From contig JBPBQZ010000027.1 in assembly GCA_050955105.1 (NCBI GenBank), positions 1-14,211 on the forward strand: a stretch of DNA of 14,211 nucleotides, read 5' to 3'. How positions within the stretch are numbered: the stretch's first letter is position 1; the number at the start of each line of letters is the position of its first letter. Below the pieces are notes generated by a model that did no database searches, was not told the DNA's origin, and was given only the letters and a program-made list of their open reading frames with translations. Positions 1 through 7,864 of the stretch are shown one piece after another. A program made the translations under genes and the position numbers. The stretch comes from JBPBQZ01 sp050955105 (GTDB taxonomy: Bacteria > Pseudomonadota > Gammaproteobacteria > Burkholderiales > Burkholderiaceae).

Positions 1-443
1 CGCTGACGACGGTAACCTTCTCCACGCTCGATCCGCGGCTGCGCCCCGACGGCACCTCGATTTATAGCTTGAGCCGCAACATCGGCAGCAGCATCGGCAT
101 TTCCTACGTGCAAACCGAGCTCACGCGGCATACGCAGATGGTGCATGCGTCGCTGGTCGAGCACATCAACGCTTACAACCCGCTGAACAGCACGCTGCCC
201 GATCTCTGGAACGTCGAGACGACGCGGGGCTTGGCGGCATTGAATGCCGAACTCACCCGGCAAGCTTCGATGATCGCTTATCTCGATGATTTCAAGCTAT
301 TGCTGGTATTGACGCTGTGCACCATTCCCGTCGCGTTTCTGTTGCGCCGCCCCAAGGTGCCCGCCAACGAGCCGGTGCCGGCCACTGAAATGGTGCCCGC
401 TACCGAGCCCGCCACCGCGTCGCAGATCAACGCCGACCACTGA
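1..443 (+). CDS. DHA2-family (EmrB/QacA) multidrug efflux MFS transporter, C-terminal part
   Basis: Partial gene: the frame is open from the left edge (first full codon at position 3) and ends at the TGA at 441-443, leaving 146 residues. The visible start carries the late-loop block of EmrB-type proton-driven drug exporters: FSTLDPRLRPDG, then the SRNIGSSIGISYVQT segment, a periplasmic stretch rich in polar residues, and a last membrane helix (about LLLVLTLCTIPVAFLL) closed by basic RRPK. This places the protein in the inner membrane. In this family the pump usually works with a periplasmic adaptor (EmrA type) and an outer membrane channel, which would lie outside the window to the left. Oddity: the cytoplasmic tail after RRPK is long and built from near-repeats of VPATE, low in complexity. 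Substrate cannot be told. Family call is firm; the full gene is not visible. Confidence 0.88.
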   Translation, partial: LTTVTFSTLDPRLRPDGTSIYSLSRNIGSSIGISYVQTELTRHTQMVHASLVEHINAYNPLNSTLPDLWNVETTRGLAALNAELTRQASMIAYLDDFKLLLVLTLCTIPVAFLLRRPKVPANEPVPATEMVPATEPATASQINADH

Positions 444-450
444 CGCCAAT

Positions 451-468
451 CTTCACGAATCGTTGAAG
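451..468. repeat. Imperfect inverted repeat downstream of the efflux gene
   Basis: CTTCACGAATCGTTGAAG forms arms CTTCA/TGAAG around a short middle, with a further ACGA/TCGT match inside. It starts 7 bases after the efflux pump stop codon and lies about 106 bases before the cytochrome gene. There is no clear T tract on either side, so it is at best a weak terminator. It could also be an operator close to the cytochrome promoter. Function not established. Confidence 0.3.
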
Positions 469-489
469 TCTCGCGCGGCCCAATCGCTG

Positions 490-495
490 TATATT
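490..495 (+). promoter_or_regulatory. Possible -10 element for the cytochrome/molybdoenzyme operon
   Basis: TATATT matches the sigma-70 -10 consensus in five of six bases and is the only AT-rich hexamer in an otherwise GC-rich gap (444-574). The best -35-like hexamer, TTGAAG at 463-468, is 21 bases upstream, which is too far for a standard promoter. The call rests on the -10 alone and is weak. Confidence 0.25.
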
Positions 496-574
496 GCAGC
501 TTGGATACTCTTGAAACGCGCGGCGCGACGCCTGCTCGCGCGCTGCCCACCGCTGCTTTTCCGACACTTCGACC

Positions 575-1198
575 ATGGCTTCTCTGCCCACTCCTACGCC
601 GCAGCCGGCACCTCTGGCCATCCAGCCGGTCTGGGTACGCATCAATCACTGGCTGAACGTACTGGCGGTGGTATTGATGATCATGTCGGGCTGGCAGATC
701 TACGACGCCTCGCCGCTTTTCAGGAATTTCACCTTCTCGCCAAGCATTACGCTGGGCGGCTGGCTGGGCGGCGCGCTGCAATGGCACTTTGCCGCCATGT
801 GGCTGCTGTTCTTCAACGGACTGGTGTATTTGCTGTGCAACTTCGCTACCCGGCGCATCTTTCGCAAATTCTTCCCGTTGTCGCCGATGTCGGTATTGCG
901 CGATTTGGGCCGTGCGCTGACCGGCAAACTCTCGCATGACGATCTTCGCGTCTATAACGCCGTGCAGAAGCTGGCTTATCTGGTAGCCATACTCGATCTC
1001 GTGTTGCTGGTGGTGTCTGGCATGACGATCTGGAAACCGGTGCAGTTCGCCACCTTGCGCACGCTGATGGGCGGTTATGACAATGCACGCATCGTGCACT
1101 TTTGCGCGATGTCGGTACTCGTCGCTTTCATCGTTGTCCACGTGGCGATGGTGGCACTCGTGCCGCGCTCGTTGATGACCATGATTCGCGGCCGCTGA
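575..1198 (+). CDS. Cytochrome b561-like membrane subunit (cytochrome b/b6 domain)
   Basis: A 207-residue inner-membrane protein with four predicted helices (about residues 23-43, 70-92, 130-150 and 172-197). Four histidines sit where the Ni/Fe-hydrogenase / thiosulfate-reductase type cytochrome b family binds two b hemes: H25 (RINHW) in helix 1, H71 (QWH) in helix 2, and H175 and H189 in helix 4. The family passes electrons between the quinone pool and a partner enzyme outside the membrane. The next gene, 10 bases downstream, encodes a molybdopterin oxidoreductase with an export signal, so the cytochrome is very likely its electron partner. The start is the ATG that keeps the short Pro-rich N-terminus before helix 1. 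It has no good Shine-Dalgarno, so the exact start is less certain. Family and heme sites are read from sequence; the physiological direction of electron flow is unknown. Confidence 0.88.
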   Translation: MASLPTPTPQPAPLAIQPVWVRINHWLNVLAVVLMIMSGWQIYDASPLFRNFTFSPSITLGGWLGGALQWHFAAMWLLFFNGLVYLLCNFATRRIFRKFFPLSPMSVLRDLGRALTGKLSHDDLRVYNAVQKLAYLVAILDLVLLVVSGMTIWKPVQFATLRTLMGGYDNARIVHFCAMSVLVAFIVVHVAMVALVPRSLMTMIRGR

Positions 1199-1208
1199 GG
1201 AAACGCCG

Positions 1209-1991
<783 letters not shown>

Positions 1992-2020
1992 GCGCTGCGG
2001 CGGCGGTTGTATATTGTCAA

Positions 2021-2042
2021 CGGCTTCAACGCTGTTGAACCG
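2021..2042. terminator. Possible weak hairpin between convergent genes
   Basis: TTCAAC and GTTGAA form a perfect 6-bp stem around GCT at 2025-2039, extended by CGG/CCG with one unpaired C. It lies in the 34-base gap between the molybdoenzyme stop and the convergent exporter stop and overlaps the last codons of the exporter. No real T tract follows on either strand, so termination is uncertain. Confidence 0.3.
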
Positions 2043-2655
2043 CTACTTTCACTCCCAGTGAAATGAAGATCGTGCCGATGATCTTGCCTTGCCAGCGACT
2101 GAGCCAGGAAAGACGTTTCAGAAGCCTTCCCAACGGCCGGATCGATACTGCGAGCAGCGTGCTATAGGCCGCGCTCATTGCGACGAAAATCAACCCGAGT
2201 GTAGCGAACTGCAGCAAAGAAGATCCGCGTTCCGGATGCACGAATTGCGGCAGGAACGCTAGGAAGAACAGGGCGGTTTTCGGGTTCAGCAACTCTGCTG
2301 GAATGGCCTGGAAGAACGCTTTGGTTGGCGTGACGGCGGGGACCCTGGGCAGCGACGGGCCAGTGGTCGGCTGCGCTCGCAGCGCGCGAATTCCCAGATA
2401 CATCAGGTATCCCGCGCCCACGAGTTTCACCACGTTGAATGCGAGCGCTGAAGTCATCAGCAGTGCGGACAAGCCGATTGCTGCGCAGAGCGTATGCACG
2501 AAGTCGCCGGTGGCGACGCCGAGGCCTGTGAGAATGCCGGTTTTGCGTCCACCCTGGACGGTTCGCGAGAGCACCAGCAGCACTGCGGGACCGGGGACCA
2601 GGAATAGCCCCAAGACCACGGCGACAAAGGTGGCCAGCGTTGCGACGTCGAACAT
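2026..2655 (-). CDS. LysE/RhtB-family amino acid or metabolite exporter
   Basis: A 209-residue inner-membrane protein of the LysE superfamily, the usual length for the family, with about six hydrophobic segments. Hallmarks are the N-terminal FLVPGPAVLLVLSRTV block (PGP at 21-23), the Gly-rich GLGVATGDFVH at 44-54, AGYLMYLGIRALR at 81-93 and the loop LLNPKTALFFLAFLPQF at 122-138. Known members export lysine, homoserine, threonine or related compounds using the proton gradient; the substrate here cannot be predicted. The ATG is preceded by GGAG at suitable spacing. The gene lies 121 bases downstream of the alpha/beta hydrolase on the same strand, so the two could be read together, though the gap allows a separate promoter. 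It converges with the molybdoenzyme operon. Confidence 0.9.
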   Translation of the reverse strand: MFDVATLATFVAVVLGLFLVPGPAVLLVLSRTVQGGRKTGILTGLGVATGDFVHTLCAAIGLSALLMTSALAFNVVKLVGAGYLMYLGIRALRAQPTTGPSLPRVPAVTPTKAFFQAIPAELLNPKTALFFLAFLPQFVHPERGSSLLQFATLGLIFVAMSAAYSTLLAVSIRPLGRLLKRLSWLSRWQGKIIGTIFISLGVKVAVQQR

Positions 2656-2776
2656 GAGTAAGCTCCGAATAGCGTAAAAACCTGACGACGAAAGTTAGCC
2701 CAACTACGAAGGCGTCACAAGTCGATTCAGTTCCTGTGCTTCGCAAGCTCCGAAGATCGCGCGCACCGAGGCCACG

Positions 2777-3607
2777 TCAACTCTTGATAAAAGCCAAGAG
2801 ATCTGGATTGATCACATCGGCATGAACCGTAAGCATGCCGTGCGGAAAGCCTTCATAGGACTTCAGCGTACCGTGCTTCAGCAGCTTCGCGGAAAGCGGT
2901 CCCGAATTGTCATAAGGCACGATCTGGTCATCGGTGCCGTGCATAACGAGCGTCGGAACATCGATGATCTTCAAGTCGTCCGTGAAGTCGGTTTCCGAAA
3001 AAGCTTTGATGCCATCGTAATGCGCTTTCGCGCCGCCGATCATGCCCTGCCGCCACCAGTTCTGGATCACCCCCTGGATCGTCTTCACTCCGGGACGGTT
3101 GAAGTTATAGAAGGGGCCACTCGGAAGATCGAGGTAGAACTGCGCTCGGTTATCGGCGAGCGCCTGGCGTAAGCCGTCGAGTACTTCGATCGGCACGCCG
3201 CCAGGATTGGACGCCGTCTTGACCATGATTGGCGGCACCGCCGAAACGAGAACCAGCTTGGCGACGCGGCCCTGCGGCTGACCGTAACGGGCGACGTAGG
3301 CCGCCGCCTCGCCGCCGCCGGTGGAATGGCCGATATGCACGGCGTTCCGGAGATCCAGCTTCTCGACCAGGGCCGCTACGTCGGCGGCGTAATGGTCTAT
3401 GTCATGACCGTCGCCGACCTGAGTGGAGCGCCCGTGACCGCGGCGGTCATGGGCGATGACGCGGAATCCATGGCGCAGAAAAAACAGCATCTGTGTGTCC
3501 CAGTCATCCGCACTGAGTGGCCACCCGTGATGGAACACGATTGGTTGGCCGCTTCCCCAATCCTTGTAGAAGATGTCCGTTCCGTCCTTCGTCGTCACAA
3601 AAGGCAT
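2777..3607 (-). CDS. Alpha/beta hydrolase, cofactor-free (non-heme) chloroperoxidase type
   Basis: A 276-residue protein, the normal size for bacterial cofactor-free haloperoxidases and related esterases. The fold is clear: oxyanion-hole motif HHGWP at 26-30, FRVIAHDRRGHGRS at 48-61, nucleophile elbow GHSTGGG with Ser95, acid Asp227 in HGTDDQIVP, and His256 in GFPHGM, giving a full catalytic triad. No signal peptide, so it is cytoplasmic. Family members hydrolyse esters or lactones and, with a carboxylic acid and peroxide, act as perhydrolases; the natural substrate is unknown. The frame could start at a TTG at 3628, but I chose the ATG at 3607 because AGGAG lies 8 bases before it and MPFVTTKDGT is the usual family N-terminus. 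It is divergent from the MarR regulator across a shared gap, so it may belong to the MarR regulon. Confidence 0.92.
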   Translation of the reverse strand: MPFVTTKDGTDIFYKDWGSGQPIVFHHGWPLSADDWDTQMLFFLRHGFRVIAHDRRGHGRSTQVGDGHDIDHYAADVAALVEKLDLRNAVHIGHSTGGGEAAAYVARYGQPQGRVAKLVLVSAVPPIMVKTASNPGGVPIEVLDGLRQALADNRAQFYLDLPSGPFYNFNRPGVKTIQGVIQNWWRQGMIGGAKAHYDGIKAFSETDFTDDLKIIDVPTLVMHGTDDQIVPYDNSGPLSAKLLKHGTLKSYEGFPHGMLTVHADVINPDLLAFIKS

Positions 3608-3751
3608 GTCATGCTCTCCTGATTTCAACCGCGCTGCGTGGTGGTGAAGTGCGGTTCAACCTTACCATGCGCGAAGTAATCCCTGAGCGGTGGGTACCGC
3701 AAGAATAGGTAAGAACATCTTCACATCAGTCGAACTTTACGGAATGTTATT

Positions 3752-3790
3752 TAGACAGTCTATCTTGCAAGTTTAACTGTCATTGTCTAT
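3752..3790. promoter_or_regulatory. Candidate MarR operator cluster between hydrolase and marR-like gene
   Basis: TAGACAGTCTA at 3752-3762 is a perfect 11-base palindrome with a central A. A related element follows: ACTGTC at 3776-3781 is the inverse of GACAGT at 3754-3759, GTCTAT occurs at both 3758-3763 and 3785-3790, and AGTTTAACT at 3770-3778 is itself an inverted repeat. These flank and overlap the -35/-10 region of the marR-like gene. MarR proteins commonly bind such palindromes and repress their own promoter and a divergent gene. Binding is inferred. Confidence 0.45.
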
Positions 3791-3793
3791 GCT
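3765..3793 (+). promoter_or_regulatory. Sigma-70-like promoter of the marR-like gene
   Basis: TTGCAA (3765-3770) and TATGCT (3788-3793) are separated by exactly 17 bases. Standard spacing would put the first transcribed base at about 3800, which is the A of the regulator's ATG, so the mRNA would have no leader. No Shine-Dalgarno is seen before that ATG, which agrees. Operator-like repeats overlap the spacer. Confidence 0.5.
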
Positions 3794-3799
3794 CCGCTC

Positions 3800-4243
3800 A
3801 TGACTAGTTCGCGAGCATCCGATCCTTCCCTCGAAGCCATCGTCACCGAGCTGACGCTGGCGATTGGCCAACTATTGCGCAGGCTTCGCTCGCAAGCCCA
3901 TCCGGGCGAACTCAACCTGTCGCAGGCGAGCGCACTGGCGCGACTGGAGCGCGAGGGTCCTATGACAACGGCTGATCTGGCGCGTGCGGAATCGATGAAG
4001 CCGCAGTCAATGAAGGCGGTTCTTGCCATCCTCGAAGAAGAGGCGTGCGTTGAGCGCCAGCCTCACCCCACCGACGGTCGCCAGATATTGTTCGTGCCGA
4101 CTTCGAAGGGCCTTGAAGAACGGCGACGGCGTACCGTGGCCAAAAGAGAATGGCTTATCGACGCGCTGGCGAAATTCGATCAGGCGCAGGTGCAAACGCT
4201 CGCCGCAGCGATTCCGCTTATCAAGCAGCTCAGCGACTCCTGA
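3800..4243 (+). CDS. MarR-family transcriptional regulator
   Basis: A 147-residue winged-helix regulator of the size usual for MarR. The N-terminal helix (about 10-34) and C-terminal helices (about 103-145) would form the dimer interface. The DNA-binding part spans about 40-105, with LSQASALARLEREGPMTTAD, the recognition helix around 64-80 (ESMKPQSMKAVLAILEE) and the wing HPTDGRQILFVPTSKG. It is followed 113 bases later by a DHA2 drug pump on the same strand and lies opposite an alpha/beta hydrolase. That arrangement suggests a repressor, released by a small toxic or phenolic compound, that controls the pump and perhaps the hydrolase. The ATG has no ribosome site but sits where the predicted promoter would start transcription. 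The next in-frame ATG would remove the first 54 residues, so the early start is preferred. Confidence 0.92.
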   Translation: MTSSRASDPSLEAIVTELTLAIGQLLRRLRSQAHPGELNLSQASALARLEREGPMTTADLARAESMKPQSMKAVLAILEEEACVERQPHPTDGRQILFVPTSKGLEERRRRTVAKREWLIDALAKFDQAQVQTLAAAIPLIKQLSDS

Positions 4244-4356
4244 AGTCGAGAACAGCGCTCCACACATCCCATACCGAAATACTGCCGACGCGTATCAGTA
4301 CGACGCGCGAGGTAATCGTTTTGCTCGACAAACACAACATCTGCTCAGGGAAACGC

Positions 4357-5784
4357 ATGAACGACGACAAGCGGCCAGCCCGACAGCGCGACGCGCGCGC
4401 CGCGGAACCGCTCGATCCTTTGGTCTGGAAAATCACGGCAGTAGCGGTGCTCGGATCGTTACTCGCACAACTGGACGCGACGATCGTCAACGTATCGCTG
4501 TCCAGCCTCGCCTTGGATCTGCATTCGACGCTGCCCGCCATTCAATGGGTCACCAGCGGCTACCTGCTCGCGCTCACCTTCGTTCTGCCGTTGAGTGGCT
4601 GGCTGATCGATCGCATTGGCGGCAGAGCCCTTTATCTCTGGTGCTTTTCCTTGTTCACGCTAAGTTCGGCGCTCTGCGGCTTGGCCTGGTCGGCGAATTC
4701 ACTGATCGGCTTCCGCATCCTGCAGGGCGTGAGCGGGGGCTTGCTTGCCCCCATGGCGCAGATGATGATGAAAAGGGCGGCGGGGAGCCAGTTCACGCGT
4801 ATCGCCGGCTACGCGGCGTTTCCTGTCCTGCTCGGGCCGCTCCTCGGTCCTGTGATTGCCGGCGCGATACTCCACTACGCCTCATGGCGCTGGCTGTTTC
4901 TGGTGAACCTGCCGGTTGGCTTGCTCGCGCTGGTACTGGCAATGCTCTTCCTGCCCGATGACAAGGAACAGCGCAAGCAGCGTGAGCTCGACTGGGTCGG
5001 ACTTCTCTTGCTGTCGCCGGCGTTGGCGCTGGTGTTGATCGGGGCAGAGCGGATCGGTCATCGTGCCGGACTTGCCGCGATGCTGGCCGGGGGGCTATTG
5101 CTTGTGGCTTTCCTGTGGGTGGAAAGGCGCAAGCCTGGACGGGCGCTGATCGACCTCAAGCAATTTCGCAGCAGGGCTTTCACCGTTGCGTCGATCGCGC
5201 AGTTTTTATCGAACGGCGTGATGTTCGCCGGACAGATGCTGATTCCGCTGTTCCTGATTCAGGCATGCGGCCGTTCACCCGCCATGATGGGATGGATGCT
5301 CGCCCCGCTGGGGCTAGGCATGATGGTGACGCTGCCGTCACTTGGCTTCCTGACAGACCGCTTCGGCTCGCGTGCCGTGGCTAGCGCAGGCGCGTCGCTC
5401 GCACTCTGCGCGACGCTGGCGCTGGTCTGGTTGGCGCACCATGGGCTCGATCTCTTGGTCCTCGTGCCAGCGCTGTTTATTCGCGGGATGGGACAAGGAG
5501 CCGTGGGGCTTCCGGCCATTTCCGTGGCGTACGCGTCGGTTGCGCGAGAGGATCTGCCGATGGCCACTACTACGCTCAATATCATGCAACGGCTCGGCGG
5601 GCCAACGCTGACTACGCTCTGTGCGGTCTTTCTTGCATGGATGCTTGCACTTGCAGCGCCCGTCGGCAATCTCGGTCTGAATGCGTGGGCCTGGGCATTT
5701 CTGCTGCTGTCCGCGCTGCATGCGCTGACGGTGCTGGCGGCTGTGGGACTTCCTTCGCGAGCGGGGCCAAGGACGGAGACTTAA
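4357..5784 (+). CDS. DHA2-family (EmrB/QacA, MdtD-like) drug efflux MFS transporter
   Basis: A 475-residue inner-membrane protein, close in size to E. coli MdtD, with about 13-14 hydrophobic segments. Signature motifs are the DHA2 motif D1 LDATIVNV at 39-46, motif A GWLIDRIGGR at 81-90, motif B RILQGVSGG at 120-128, the exporter motif C GPLLGPVIAG at 160-169, and WRWLFLVNLPVG at 177-188; a second motif-A-like GFLTDRFGSR occurs in the C-terminal half. It should expel lipophilic or cationic compounds in exchange for protons. The frame is open upstream to 4150, but the ATG at 4357 has AGGGA 6-7 bases before it and gives the normal N-terminus before helix 1. The upstream MarR gene is its likely regulator. 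No adaptor or outer membrane partner gene is nearby, so it may act alone or with a partner elsewhere. Substrate unknown. Confidence 0.93.
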   Translation: MNDDKRPARQRDARAAEPLDPLVWKITAVAVLGSLLAQLDATIVNVSLSSLALDLHSTLPAIQWVTSGYLLALTFVLPLSGWLIDRIGGRALYLWCFSLFTLSSALCGLAWSANSLIGFRILQGVSGGLLAPMAQMMMKRAAGSQFTRIAGYAAFPVLLGPLLGPVIAGAILHYASWRWLFLVNLPVGLLALVLAMLFLPDDKEQRKQRELDWVGLLLLSPALALVLIGAERIGHRAGLAAMLAGGLLLVAFLWVERRKPGRALIDLKQFRSRAFTVASIAQFLSNGVMFAGQMLIPLFLIQACGRSPAMMGWMLAPLGLGMMVTLPSLGFLTDRFGSRAVASAGASLALCATLALVWLAHHGLDLLVLVPALFIRGMGQGAVGLPAISVAYASVAREDLPMATTTLNIMQRLGGPTLTTLCAVFLAWMLALAAPVGNLGLNAWAWAFLLLSALHALTVLAAVGLPSRAGPRTET

Positions 5785-5880
5785 GCGCTCGGCAACCGTA
5801 CGCCGTAGCCGAAGCTGGACTTCTCATCTCGCAAAAGAGGCGCTCTGAAACGTTCGGCCTGCTAGTACTACCACGCATCT

Positions 5881-6822
5881 TCAGGTCGGCGCGGCTCGGA
5901 CCAGAGGGAACATATCTGCTGCCGCTTGCTCCTCGCGCGCGTACTGCGTAGGCGGACGGCCGACGTGCCGCGTGAAGGCGACGCTGAAGGTGCTGGCGGA
6001 GCCGTAGCCGACGCGCGCCGCGATCTCAGCGATGCGGCCTTCATTGCGGCGTAGCAGGTCTTTCGCGAGCGCCATGCGCCAAGTGAGCAGATATTCCATT
6101 GGTGCCACGCCGACCGCGCGGCTGAAGCGCTCAAAAAAGGTCGAGCGCGAGAGCGCGGCCTCCTTCGCGAGCTCGGCAACGGTCCACGCGCGCGTCGGGT
6201 GTTCGTGCATCCTGCGGATCGCGACTGCGAGGCGCCCGTCGGCGAGCCCACGCACCAGCCCCGGTGACGCGTGCGTTCCGGTCATGCAGCGCAGCGCCTC
6301 GATCAGCAGCACTTCCAGCAGTCGTAAGAGCACGACCTCGCGCGCGGGCCGCTGCTCGCGTGATTCTTCGCGCACGAGTTGCACGAGCGTGGCCAGCCGC
6401 TGTTCGCCACGCACATGCACGAGTTGCGGCAGCAGCGAGACCAGCAAAGACGCATCCGGCGAACCGAAGCTGCAGTGGCCCACCATCATCCGCACGTCGA
6501 TCGGGCTGTCCGCAGCGCCGATTTTGAACTCACCGTTGCCCAGCGCGACCGGCGCTAGCGTCTCGACGCCCGCTGGCGCCGGCTCGAGGCTGGACATTGC
6601 GACGCCATAGGCCGCGGGAATCAGTACGAAGTCACCCGAGCGGAGCTCGATCGACTCGTGTCCGTCGATCGTGATGTGGCACCCGCCTTCCAGGATCACG
6701 CAATAAAACGGTTGGCCAGCGTCCGAGCGGCTGACGCGCCAGGGGCTCGCGGCGAGGACCAGCTTGGAGAACCGAGCACCCGGCTGCAGCAGCGTCACCA
6801 CTTCGGCCAAGGGATCGATCAT
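5881..6822 (-). CDS. AraC-family transcriptional regulator with cupin sensor domain
   Basis: A 313-residue cytoplasmic regulator. The N-terminal half (about 1-190) looks like the AraC-type cupin ligand domain: GQPFYCVILEGGCHITIDG, LRSGDFVLIPAAYG, then the VRMMVGHCSF segment and the helical region ending in LLRLLEVLLIEALR. The C-terminal part (about 210-298) is a double helix-turn-helix, with TVAELAKEAALSRSTFFERF as the first and IAEIAARVGYGSASTFSVAF as the second, closed by the usual GRPPTQYAR. The ATG has AGGAG seven bases upstream. It is transcribed away from an SDR oxidoreductase across a 171-base gap; this AraC/SDR divergent layout is common, and the regulator probably activates the SDR gene in response to a small molecule. 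The ligand is not known. It converges with the upstream efflux pump gene; the 96-base gap between them shows no convincing terminator. Confidence 0.92.
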   Translation of the reverse strand: MIDPLAEVVTLLQPGARFSKLVLAASPWRVSRSDAGQPFYCVILEGGCHITIDGHESIELRSGDFVLIPAAYGVAMSSLEPAPAGVETLAPVALGNGEFKIGAADSPIDVRMMVGHCSFGSPDASLLVSLLPQLVHVRGEQRLATLVQLVREESREQRPAREVVLLRLLEVLLIEALRCMTGTHASPGLVRGLADGRLAVAIRRMHEHPTRAWTVAELAKEAALSRSTFFERFSRAVGVAPMEYLLTWRMALAKDLLRRNEGRIAEIAARVGYGSASTFSVAFTRHVGRPPTQYAREEQAAADMFPLVRAAPT

Positions 6823-6856
6823 CGCCGGACTCCTGCCAATGGAATTTGGATTTTTG

Positions 6857-6862
6857 ATTGTA
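6857..6862 (-). promoter_or_regulatory. Possible -10 element of the araC-type gene
   Basis: On the minus strand TACAAT matches the -10 consensus in five of six bases and would start transcription about 28 bases before the regulator's ATG. The best -35-like hexamer, TAGATC 18 bases upstream, is poor, so the promoter may be weak or need an activator. Confidence 0.35.
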
Positions 6863-6909
6863 GCAAGTACGGTCTTGGCGATCTATCGTGTGAACAGATG
6901 CATCCCGGC

Positions 6910-6923
6910 CGGCGTCGACGCCG
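6910..6923. repeat. 14-base perfect palindrome in the araC/SDR gap
   Basis: CGGCGTCGACGCCG is perfectly self-complementary. It lies about 70 bases before the SDR start and 88 bases before the regulator start, in the only non-coding gap between the divergent pair. It may be a regulator site, although AraC proteins more often use direct repeats, and a GC-rich genome yields such palindromes by chance. Confidence 0.35.
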
Positions 6924-6993
6924 ACGCATGGGCGGCCGAGCTTCGCGGAAATAGCGTCTGCCACGCTACAAGCAATACCAAAAGGAGATTGCT

Positions 6994-7752
6994 ATGCAGG
7001 ACAAACCCATCGCCCTGGTCACCGGGGCCAATCAAGGAATCGGTCTGCAGATCGCCAAGGATCTCGTGGGACACGGCTTCACTGTGCTGGTCGGTTCACG
7101 CAATCTCGAGCGCGGCGAGGCTGCGGCAAAGGAAGTTGGACCCCACGCCCGCGCGCTCCAGCTCGACGTGACGGATCAGGCTTCGATCGCGGCCGCAGCG
7201 GAGCGCATCCACAAGGAGCTTGGTCGCCTCGACTTGCTCGTCAACAACGCAGCGATCTCGAATACGAATAAACAGCCTGGCCAGTCAGTCGAGGAGTACG
7301 CCAACACAACGCGCGCGAGTAACGTGTCGCTCGAAGAAATGCGCGCGGTTTGGGACACCAACGTGTTCGGCGTCCTTGCCGTTTATCAGGCGATGCTGCC
7401 GCTGCTGCGCCAATCGCCAGCCGCTCGCATCATCAACGTGTCGAGTGGCGTGGGGTCGCTGACGACGAACTTGGACCCGGGCTTCGCCCACCGCTCAATC
7501 TTCGGCCCCGTCTACCCGGCGTCCAAGACGGCGCTCAACGCTTTGACGGTCGCTATGGTGATCGAGCTGGAGTCAGAAGGGATCAAGGTCAACGCCGTGT
7601 CCCCGGGCTTTACCAAGACGAATCTCAATGGATACGCGGGTCACGAGACCGTCGAGGAGGGTGCTCGCGAGGTGGTGCGCATCGCGCTGCTGGGACCGGA
7701 CAGCCCGACAGGGACCTTCACGCGCTGGGAAAATACGACCATCCCATGGTGA
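6994..7752 (+). CDS. Short-chain dehydrogenase/reductase (SDR), NAD(P)-dependent
   Basis: A 252-residue classical SDR with all key motifs: the cofactor loop TGANQGIG at 10-17, DVT at 58-60, NNAA at 84-87, the structural Asn123, the catalytic Ser in INVSSGVGSL near 151, and YPASK with Tyr174 and Lys178, followed by PG at 204-205. SR at 35-36 after the second strand (VGSRN) suggests a preference for NADP(H). It is soluble and cytoplasmic and reduces or oxidises a carbonyl/alcohol substrate that cannot be named; its sequence resembles the carbonyl-reductase-like SDRs next to AraC regulators. The ATG has a very good AGGAG site. It is divergent from the AraC regulator that probably controls it and is convergent with the tRNA-Thr gene. 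Confidence 0.93.
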   Translation: MQDKPIALVTGANQGIGLQIAKDLVGHGFTVLVGSRNLERGEAAAKEVGPHARALQLDVTDQASIAAAAERIHKELGRLDLLVNNAAISNTNKQPGQSVEEYANTTRASNVSLEEMRAVWDTNVFGVLAVYQAMLPLLRQSPAARIINVSSGVGSLTTNLDPGFAHRSIFGPVYPASKTALNALTVAMVIELESEGIKVNAVSPGFTKTNLNGYAGHETVEEGAREVVRIALLGPDSPTGTFTRWENTTIPW

Positions 7753-7825
7753 TGTAGTCTTGAGCGCGTGTTCGTCGCCGGGAATAGGCAGCACGGACTC
7801 TGGATAGCGCTATTGAGCGCAAAGC

Positions 7826-7855
7826 AAAAAGGGCAGCCCACATGGGGCTGCCCTT
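7826..7855 (-). terminator. Rho-independent terminator of tRNA-Thr
   Basis: On the minus strand an 11-bp perfect stem (AAGGGCAGCCC with GGGCTGCCCTT, 5-base loop) leads straight into a run of T residues. It starts 9 bases after the tRNA 3' end. Read from the other strand the stem is followed only by CTCACTTTTC, so it may also slow transcription coming from the SDR gene. Confidence 0.88.
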
Positions 7856-7864
7856 CTCACTTTT

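Noticed and set aside
4023..4961. 312-codon plus-strand frame across the marR-like gene and the start of the pump
   Set aside because: It overlaps two recognised genes in another frame, and its Arg/Ser-rich translation has no membrane or domain features.
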